From Phaeobacter sp. 22II1-1F12B (GTDB taxonomy: Bacteria > Pseudomonadota > Alphaproteobacteria > Rhodobacterales > Rhodobacteraceae): a DNA stretch of 64,000 nt. The stretch is from assembly GCF_002210165.1 (NCBI RefSeq), contig NZ_AQQP01000011.1, positions 124,001 through 188,000 of the forward strand, written 5' to 3'. A model generated the notes under the pieces. It ran no database searches, was not told where the DNA came from, and saw only the letters and a list, made by a program, of their open reading frames with translations. Below are positions 59,439 to 64,000 of this stretch, piece after piece. How positions within the stretch are numbered: the stretch's first letter is position 1; each line of letters opens with the position of its first letter. The translations under genes were made by a program, and so were the position numbers.

Positions 59439-60942
59439 TCTTTTCGGGTCGCTCGTTCTGATCGCAGGCAGCACGGCTGCTTTCGAATTGGGCGACCCAC
59501 ATTTGAATGTTGTGCCTCGCACAAGCGCCGAAGCCGAACGCATCGCTGGCGTCACACGACCCACAACAGACTTTTCCAAACCCGAACGTTTCGAAGGCAT
59601 GCCCGGCGGGGCGGCGACGGTCCGGGTGCGCAATAATGCCGACGCGTTTTCGCTGCCCTCGGGCAATATCGATTTCGAACGCGAACTCGATTTCAAAGTC
59701 GGCAACGGGCTGTTCCGCAAGATCTGGGTCTCGGCCCCCTCCTCCACTTTGGCGTCAGACGGGCTGGGCCCGCTTTACAACGCACGTGGCTGCCAGAACT
59801 GCCATATCAAGGACGGGCGAGGCCATCCGCCGGACGGTCCCGACGATACCGCCGTTTCGATGTTCCTGCGCGTGTCCATTCCGGGATCGCCCGAGGCCGA
59901 CGTTTCGCGCATATCGGATTACATCGCAACGGCACCCGACCCGGTCTATGGCGGGCAGCTTCAGGATTTCGGAACGCCTGGCCAAACAGCAGAATACCGG
60001 CTGGACGTTACATACGAAGATGTCGATGTCGTTCTGAGAGGTGGCGAGACGGTAACGTTACGCAGCCCTAGCTACAAAGCGGCGGACCTTGGCTATGGGC
60101 CGCTGCACGACGGCGCGATGCTTAGCCCGCGCGTTGCCCCGCAGATGATCGGTCTTGGCCTGCTCGAGGCCATTCCCGCGGCGGATATCCTCGCCCTCGC
60201 CGATCCGGAGGACGCGGATGGAGATGGCATTTCCGGCCGCGTGAACATGGAATGGTCAATCGAGTTCGACGAGGTGATGCTTGGGCGTTTCGGTCTCAAG
60301 GCCGGAGCACCGACGATCCGCCAGCAATCGGCGAATGCCTTTGCCGGGGACATGGGTATTTCAAACCCGCTGTTTCCCGACGCCTGGGGCGAATGCACCG
60401 CAAGGCAGGAAGAGTGCCGGAATGCCCCGCACGGCGATGATGCGGCCCAGAATGGTTTCGAGATCGACGCCGACGGCTTGGAGCTTGTGACCTTTTACAG
60501 CCGTAATCTGGCGGTGCCCGCCCGGCGGGATGAGGCCACACCGGAGGTTCTGGCCGGCAAAAAAGTCTTTTACGAGACCGGCTGCACCGCTTGTCACACG
60601 CCGAAATTCGTGACTCACCGACTGGAAGATCAGCCGGAACAGAGTTTCCAGCTGATCTGGCCCTATACCGACATGCTCCTGCATGACATGGGCGAAGGGC
60701 TTGCCGATCATCGCCCCGAGGCACGCGCCACCGGGATGGAGTGGCGGACCCCGCCGCTCTGGGGCATCGGTCTGACGGAACAGGTGAGCGGCGTCGAAAC
60801 CTATCTGCATGACGGGCGCGCGCGGACCCTTCTCGAAGCCGTGCTTTGGCACGGAGGCGAAGCGCAAGCCGCCCGTGACCGGGTTGTCGATCTTGAACCG
60901 CGCGACCGCGCCGCATTGATCAAATTTCTGGAGAGCCTGTGA
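59398..60942 (+). CDS. Di-haem cytochrome c oxidoreductase/peroxidase family (DHOR)
   Basis: A 514-residue exported cytochrome. The start at 59398 ([29 protein letters not shown]) gives a Sec signal peptide and follows GGAG; it overlaps bfr in another frame. The two covalent haem motifs are CQNCH (about residue 132) and CTACH (about 403). Between them lies an [13 protein letters not shown] stretch resembling a Ca-binding loop. The family (di-haem oxidoreductase, putative peroxidase) repeatedly occurs beside imelysins in alphaproteobacteria. It probably oxidises or reduces periplasmic iron for the neighbouring proteins. Confidence 0.88.
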   Translation: MLNSTLCRWTRRSSLFGSLVLIAGSTAAFELGDPHLNVVPRTSAEAERIAGVTRPTTDFSKPERFEGMPGGAATVRVRNNADAFSLPSGNIDFERELDFKVGNGLFRKIWVSAPSSTLASDGLGPLYNARGCQNCHIKDGRGHPPDGPDDTAVSMFLRVSIPGSPEADVSRISDYIATAPDPVYGGQLQDFGTPGQTAEYRLDVTYEDVDVVLRGGETVTLRSPSYKAADLGYGPLHDGAMLSPRVAPQMIGLGLLEAIPAADILALADPEDADGDGISGRVNMEWSIEFDEVMLGRFGLKAGAPTIRQQSANAFAGDMGISNPLFPDAWGECTARQEECRNAPHGDDAAQNGFEIDADGLELVTFYSRNLAVPARRDEATPEVLAGKKVFYETGCTACHTPKFVTHRLEDQPEQSFQLIWPYTDMLLHDMGEGLADHRPEARATGMEWRTPPLWGIGLTEQVSGVETYLHDGRARTLLEAVLWHGGEAQAARDRVVDLEPRDRAALIKFLESL

Positions 60943-61925
60943 AACATCTCTTCCTTGCCCTTTGTGCCGCATTCGCCCCCCTGCCCTCGCTGGCCGATAC
61001 GGCCTCGGCGCTGGATGACCTGATCCTGCCCGGCTTTGACAAGTTCGAGGCCGCGACAGCAAAGCTGTCGGCCGCAAGTCAGGAAAGCTGCCTGCCCGCC
61101 GATGTCGATGCGCCGTACCATGCCGCCTTTGATGCCTGGATGCAGGTTGCCGACCTGCACATGGGGCCATCCGAAACCCGCGCCCTGTCGATTGCCTTCT
61201 GGCCCGATGCGCGCGGTTTCACCCCCAAGAGCCTTTCCGCGATGATTGCTGACAAGGACCCGGTTATTTCGGATCCCGAAGCCTTCATGGATGTCTCGAT
61301 TGCAGCGCGCGGCTTTTACGCGCTCGACATGTTGCTGAATGACACGCGTTTTTCGGATTACGCTCAGGAGGATTATACCTGCGGGCTTGTCCGCGCGATT
61401 GCATTTGATCTGCACCAACAGGCGGCGGTGCTGCAGAGCGAGTGGCGCGAGAGTTTTGCCAAGACTCTTACCCGCGCGGGCGGCAGCGGGAATGCCACCT
61501 ATCTCAGCGCCGACGAAGCGACGCGGGCGCTTTTTACGCAGATCGTCTCTGGCCTTGAGTTCACGGCGGATACGAGGCTCGGCTCGCCCCTTGGGACCTT
61601 TGAACGCCCGCGCCCCAAACGCGCCGAGGCATGGCGGTCGGGTCGCAGCCTGCGCAATTCGCTGCTGGCTGTACAGGCCGCTTATGAATTGGCGCAGGTT
61701 CTGGCGAACCAGCCGCTACCCGAAACGTCGCTGGCAATGGACAAGGTACATGAGGCCGCATCGCACATTCAGGATCCGTCCTTTCAGGATATCTCGGATT
61801 TGCAGGCGCGGCTTCGGGTCGAAGTGCTGCAACAGGCGGTGCGCGACGTGAAGGAAGCGATAGAAACCGAAGTCGGCAAGCCGCTTGGCATCGCGCCGGG
61901 ATTCAATTCGCAGGACGGGGACTGA
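60939..61925 (+). CDS. Second imelysin-family periplasmic protein
   Basis: A 328-residue exported helical protein starting at GTG, overlapping the di-haem gene by four bases (GTGA). The signal peptide is [19 protein letters not shown]. The imelysin-type motif here is AARGFYALDMLL (about 118-129), where the histidine of GxHxxE is replaced (GFYALD), so metal binding at that site may be lost. The rest shows the helical pattern and a YELAQVL segment. It is distinct from, and shorter than, the first imelysin (57155). Confidence 0.8.
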   Translation: MKHLFLALCAAFAPLPSLADTASALDDLILPGFDKFEAATAKLSAASQESCLPADVDAPYHAAFDAWMQVADLHMGPSETRALSIAFWPDARGFTPKSLSAMIADKDPVISDPEAFMDVSIAARGFYALDMLLNDTRFSDYAQEDYTCGLVRAIAFDLHQQAAVLQSEWRESFAKTLTRAGGSGNATYLSADEATRALFTQIVSGLEFTADTRLGSPLGTFERPRPKRAEAWRSGRSLRNSLLAVQAAYELAQVLANQPLPETSLAMDKVHEAASHIQDPSFQDISDLQARLRVEVLQQAVRDVKEAIETEVGKPLGIAPGFNSQDGD

Positions 61926-61928
61926 GCG

Positions 61929-63023
61929 ATGACGACGCGCCGCGCCTTTCTGGCCAGCTTTATTGCTGCCACGGCCGCTCCGGGCCTGAGCTGGGCCTCT
62001 GCTGGAAACCCCTCGTATCTGGCGGCCGCGCGCGATGCGGATGGCAGGTTTGCTCTCTTCGGTATCGGGCATGATGGTCAGGATTGCTTTCGCGTTCCTT
62101 TGCCTGCCCGCGGGCATGCGGGCGCAGGGCATCCGAGCCAACCCATTGCCGTCGCCTTTGCCCGCCGCCCCGGCAAATTTGCGCTGGTCATCAATTGCGC
62201 AACGGGTCGTGTGACCCATCAGATCACCCCGCCAGAGGGGTCCCATTTCAATGGGCACGGCGTATTCGACCCCGAAGGCGATCTGCTTTTCACCTGCGAA
62301 CAAAGGGCGTCGGACTCCGAAGGTTTCATCGGCATCTGGAACGCCAGCGAGGGGTACGAGCGCATCGGGGAGATGCGCTCGCAAGGGATCGGCCCGCACG
62401 ATCTGCGTTTTCTGAGTGACGGCGAAACCCTCGTGGTCGCCAATGGCGGGATCGCGACGAACCCGGAAACGCGGGAGAAGCTGAACATCGACGATATGCA
62501 CCCGAACCTGACCTATCTTTCCAGCCGGTTAGGTGCGGTTCTGGATCAGGTGTCACTCGACCCCAAACTGGCGCAGAACTCGATCCGACATCTTGCGCTT
62601 ATGCCGGACGATACGGTTGCCTTTGCAATGCAATGGGAAGGTGAAACGGGCATGGCCCCGCCTCTTCTGGGCCTGCACAAGCGCGGCAGTGCGCCGGTTC
62701 TGGCAGAAGCGCCGCTGGGTGACGAATTGGCCATGGATGGCTATGCGGGCAGCGTTTCATTCTCGGGCGATGGCAGCAGCGTCGCAATCACCTCTCCCAA
62801 GGGAGGCCGGATACATCAGTTTGCAACCACCGGAGAGTTTCTTGGCGCGGTGACGAGATCCGATGTCTGCGGCCTTGCCCGGCACCGCGACGGCTTTATC
62901 GCGAGCGACGGTCTGGGTGGATTGATCCGCATTGAGGGCGACGAAACACGGCCCCTCACACGCCAGAAGCGCGCATGGGACAATCACATCGTCGAGCTGG
63001 ACCAAGGCCATCGACCGACCTGA
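61929..63023 (+). CDS. DUF1513 protein with twin-arginine signal
   Basis: A 364-residue exported protein of the DUF1513 family. The N-terminus MTTRRAFLASFIAATAAPGLSWA fits a Tat signal (TRRAFLAS), implying export in folded form, often with a cofactor. The mature part looks like a beta-propeller: repeated strand-rich blocks (FNGHGVFDPEGDLLFTCEQ, GIGPHDLRFLSDGETLVVANGGI). It follows the second imelysin by 3 bases and ends the iron block, where this family usually sits. A metal or haem cofactor role is plausible but unproven. Confidence 0.83.
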   Translation: MTTRRAFLASFIAATAAPGLSWASAGNPSYLAAARDADGRFALFGIGHDGQDCFRVPLPARGHAGAGHPSQPIAVAFARRPGKFALVINCATGRVTHQITPPEGSHFNGHGVFDPEGDLLFTCEQRASDSEGFIGIWNASEGYERIGEMRSQGIGPHDLRFLSDGETLVVANGGIATNPETREKLNIDDMHPNLTYLSSRLGAVLDQVSLDPKLAQNSIRHLALMPDDTVAFAMQWEGETGMAPPLLGLHKRGSAPVLAEAPLGDELAMDGYAGSVSFSGDGSSVAITSPKGGRIHQFATTGEFLGAVTRSDVCGLARHRDGFIASDGLGGLIRIEGDETRPLTRQKRAWDNHIVELDQGHRPT

Positions 63024-63130
63024 CCGGTGTTGCCTAACAAGGGACAACCAGACAGGATCGCAGGATAAATTCCTCTCAAACAGGATAATCGGGTTGCCTG
63101 ACCAACACGATCTGTGCTGAATCGCCTTGC

Positions 63131-63156
63131 CGCCCGCGCTGATGGGCGTCCTTTTT
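63131..63156 (+). terminator. Intrinsic terminator after the iron block
   Basis: CGCCC (63131-63135) pairs with GGGCG (63144-63148), then TCC and TTTTT (63152-63156). It lies only 26 bases before the bactofilin ATG, so bactofilin must have a promoter inside or ahead of it, or depend on read-through. Confidence 0.7.
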
Positions 63157-63181
63157 ATCGACACTCGAATGGACCCGTCAC

Positions 63182-63538
63182 ATGTCGCAATATGCCAGCT
63201 CATCCAATCGCACCGCCTCTTCCGGGGGCCGTTCGCATTTTGCAACCGGGGCGAAACTGTCCGGCGACCTGAGCGTTCCCGGCCTGATGGAATTGAACGG
63301 GCATATAGACGGCACCGTGTCGGCGGATTCGATCATGATCGACCAGAGCGGGTCGGCGATTGGCGAGTTGCGCGCCGACAGCATCGGGATCAAGGGAACC
63401 TTTGAGGGCACGATCCGCGGCCGCGACGTGACGCTGCATTCAAGCGCGCGCGTGTCCGGCGACATCGAATACGAGCGTCTGACCATCGAAAGCGGTGCGG
63501 AGGTGAATTCCAACTGCCACAGAAAACCGCAGGGCTAA
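63182..63538 (+). CDS. Bactofilin (polymer-forming cytoskeletal protein)
   Basis: A 118-residue beta-helix protein that polymerises without nucleotide and scaffolds envelope or cell-shape machinery. Repeats of the right-handed beta-helix are visible as GAKLSGDLSVPGLMELNGHIDGTVSADSIMIDQSG, IGELRADSIGIKGTFEGTIRGRDVTLHSS and ARVSGDIEYERLTIESGAEV (described here by segments at about 22-54, 60-88 and 89-108). The N-terminal 20 residues are Ser/Thr-rich and disordered. The ribosome site is weak. No peptidase or cell-wall gene is adjacent. Confidence 0.88.
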   Translation: MSQYASSSNRTASSGGRSHFATGAKLSGDLSVPGLMELNGHIDGTVSADSIMIDQSGSAIGELRADSIGIKGTFEGTIRGRDVTLHSSARVSGDIEYERLTIESGAEVNSNCHRKPQG

Positions 63539-63575
63539 CCTCGTCGCGTCATCAGAAACGGTATCGGAACGGTGC

Positions 63576-63890
63576 TTGGCAATACAATTTCCATGCGCGC
63601 GGAGCGTTCGTGATCGGCAAGTATGCTTGCGAAGACCGCCGGACTGCGGGAAGCGAAACCTGTACCTAAAGCTGGCTTCGCTTTCGCAGCAAAACCCAAT
63701 CCAACCAACAAAACAGGTGGGACTTCGGCCATTTAACCCGGAGTTTCAGTGTCTTGAACGTCTTCAGAGTATTATCGGAGAAATGGCGCGCCTCGAAGGA
63801 GAAACTTCGAACGCGCTATTTGAGACACTTCAAGACTGGAACACTGATCTAAAGCAGAGTGGATACAAGGCCTTCGGGCCTAAACCGTGA
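63576..63890 (+). CDS. Doubtful small protein before a mobilisation-like gene
   Basis: An open frame from TTG 63576 (104 codons). The first half reads like non-coding sequence, but the last ~50 codons (FNPEFQCLERLQSIIGEMARLEGETSNALFETL, in segments) look like a helical protein, and an internal ATG at 63783 with GGAG just upstream is a possible start. Its stop overlaps the GTG of the next gene (GTGA), which supports a real coupled gene. The gap 63539-63782 otherwise holds only a GAAGCGAAACC...GGCTTCGCTTTC pairing at about 63651-63688. I recognise no function. Confidence 0.35.
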   Translation: MAIQFPCARSVRDRQVCLRRPPDCGKRNLYLKLASLSQQNPIQPTKQVGLRPFNPEFQCLERLQSIIGEMARLEGETSNALFETLQDWNTDLKQSGYKAFGPKP

Positions 63891-64000
63891 CCGGCGGAAA
63901 GCGCCCAGAGGGGCGCACACCGCCTTTCTCACTGCGTTTGAGCTTTGAGGAACGGGTGAAGCTTGAGCGGCAGGCCGGGGCCATGCCACTGGCGGCTTAC
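63887..64000 (+). CDS. MobC-like mobilisation protein, N-terminal part (runs off window)
   Basis: From GTG 63887 the frame is open to the right edge (38 codons). It reads RPEGRTPPFSLRLSFEERVKLERQAG, then AMPLAAY, matching the start of plasmid-mobilisation (MobC/relaxosome, ribbon-helix-helix-like) proteins as I remember them (PPFSLRLTFEER...AAGxMPLGAY). If correct, a relaxase gene should follow to the right and an integrated mobilisable element begins near here. Only 38 residues are visible, so confidence is limited. Confidence 0.5.
   Translation, partial: MTGGKRPEGRTPPFSLRLSFEERVKLERQAGAMPLAAY

Noticed and set aside
1-64000. tRNA, rRNA, CRISPR arrays, insertion sequences
   Set aside because: I looked for cloverleaf or anticodon-like segments, rRNA signatures, regularly spaced repeats and transposase motifs and saw none. 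Small RNAs could be missed by eye.

Overview
The window is high-GC, gene-dense chromosomal DNA that looks like an alphaproteobacterium of the Rhodobacterales (Roseobacter-type). The grounds are family content rather than a marker gene: a LuxI synthase, a bfr/imelysin/di-haem peroxidase/DUF1513 iron block, BKACE (DUF849), hydantoinase A/B, a 6-hydroxynicotinate reductase cluster, RlmE, Ppx/GppA, a bactofilin and a perfect CtrA box. I see no rRNA, tRNA, CRISPR or insertion sequence. Only the last ~110 bases hint at a mobile element (start of a MobC-like gene).

Layout. 1-5.4 kb: tail of an RND pump, then a minus-strand methyltransferase / truncated haemoglobin / PAS-adenylate cyclase operon divergent from a winged-helix/TolB-like/TPR regulator. 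5.4-10.8 kb: a minus-strand amino-acid catabolic trio (racemase-like, M24 hydrolase-like, PLP lyase), preceded by a methyl-transfer operon (pterin-dependent methyltransferase, MetF-like protein, small 'virulence factor' family protein). 11-20.3 kb: ppx, rlmE, a YihY-type membrane protein, a histone-deacetylase-like amidohydrolase, and an ABC ATPase / FtsX-type permease / AttH-like lipocalin operon. 20.4-26 kb: a PAS protein behind a CtrA box, a CoA transferase and BKACE, a hemerythrin protein, a small basic protein that resembles an RGS domain, and a PhcB-like methyltransferase. 26-30.5 kb: a complete RND pump with its adaptor. 30.7-37.8 kb: a molybdenum hydroxylase / 6-hydroxynicotinate reductase / UPF0280 / DUF1185 cluster with a divergent MarR regulator. 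37.8-43.2 kb: a polytopic membrane protein and hydantoinase A/B.

43.2-56.9 kb is the most striking part. An eight-gene minus-strand operon encodes a Hanks-type Ser/Thr kinase, a long acidic FHA protein, a PP2C phosphatase, three dynamin-type GTPases, a small roadblock-like protein and an unknown protein. It is divergent from a response regulator with a degenerate GGDEF-like domain, a membrane histidine kinase and an N-terminally extended LuxI synthase. No secretion genes accompany it, so it does not look like a type VI secretion regulatory block. I read it as a candidate phospho-regulated GTPase/membrane system whose function I cannot assign.

57.1-63.1 kb is an iron block: imelysin, bacterioferritin-associated ferredoxin, bacterioferritin, di-haem oxidoreductase, second imelysin and a Tat-exported DUF1513 protein. 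A bactofilin and the start of a mobilisation-like gene close the window. Everything here was read by eye from the sequence. Family names rest on recognised motifs and remembered family features, not on searches.
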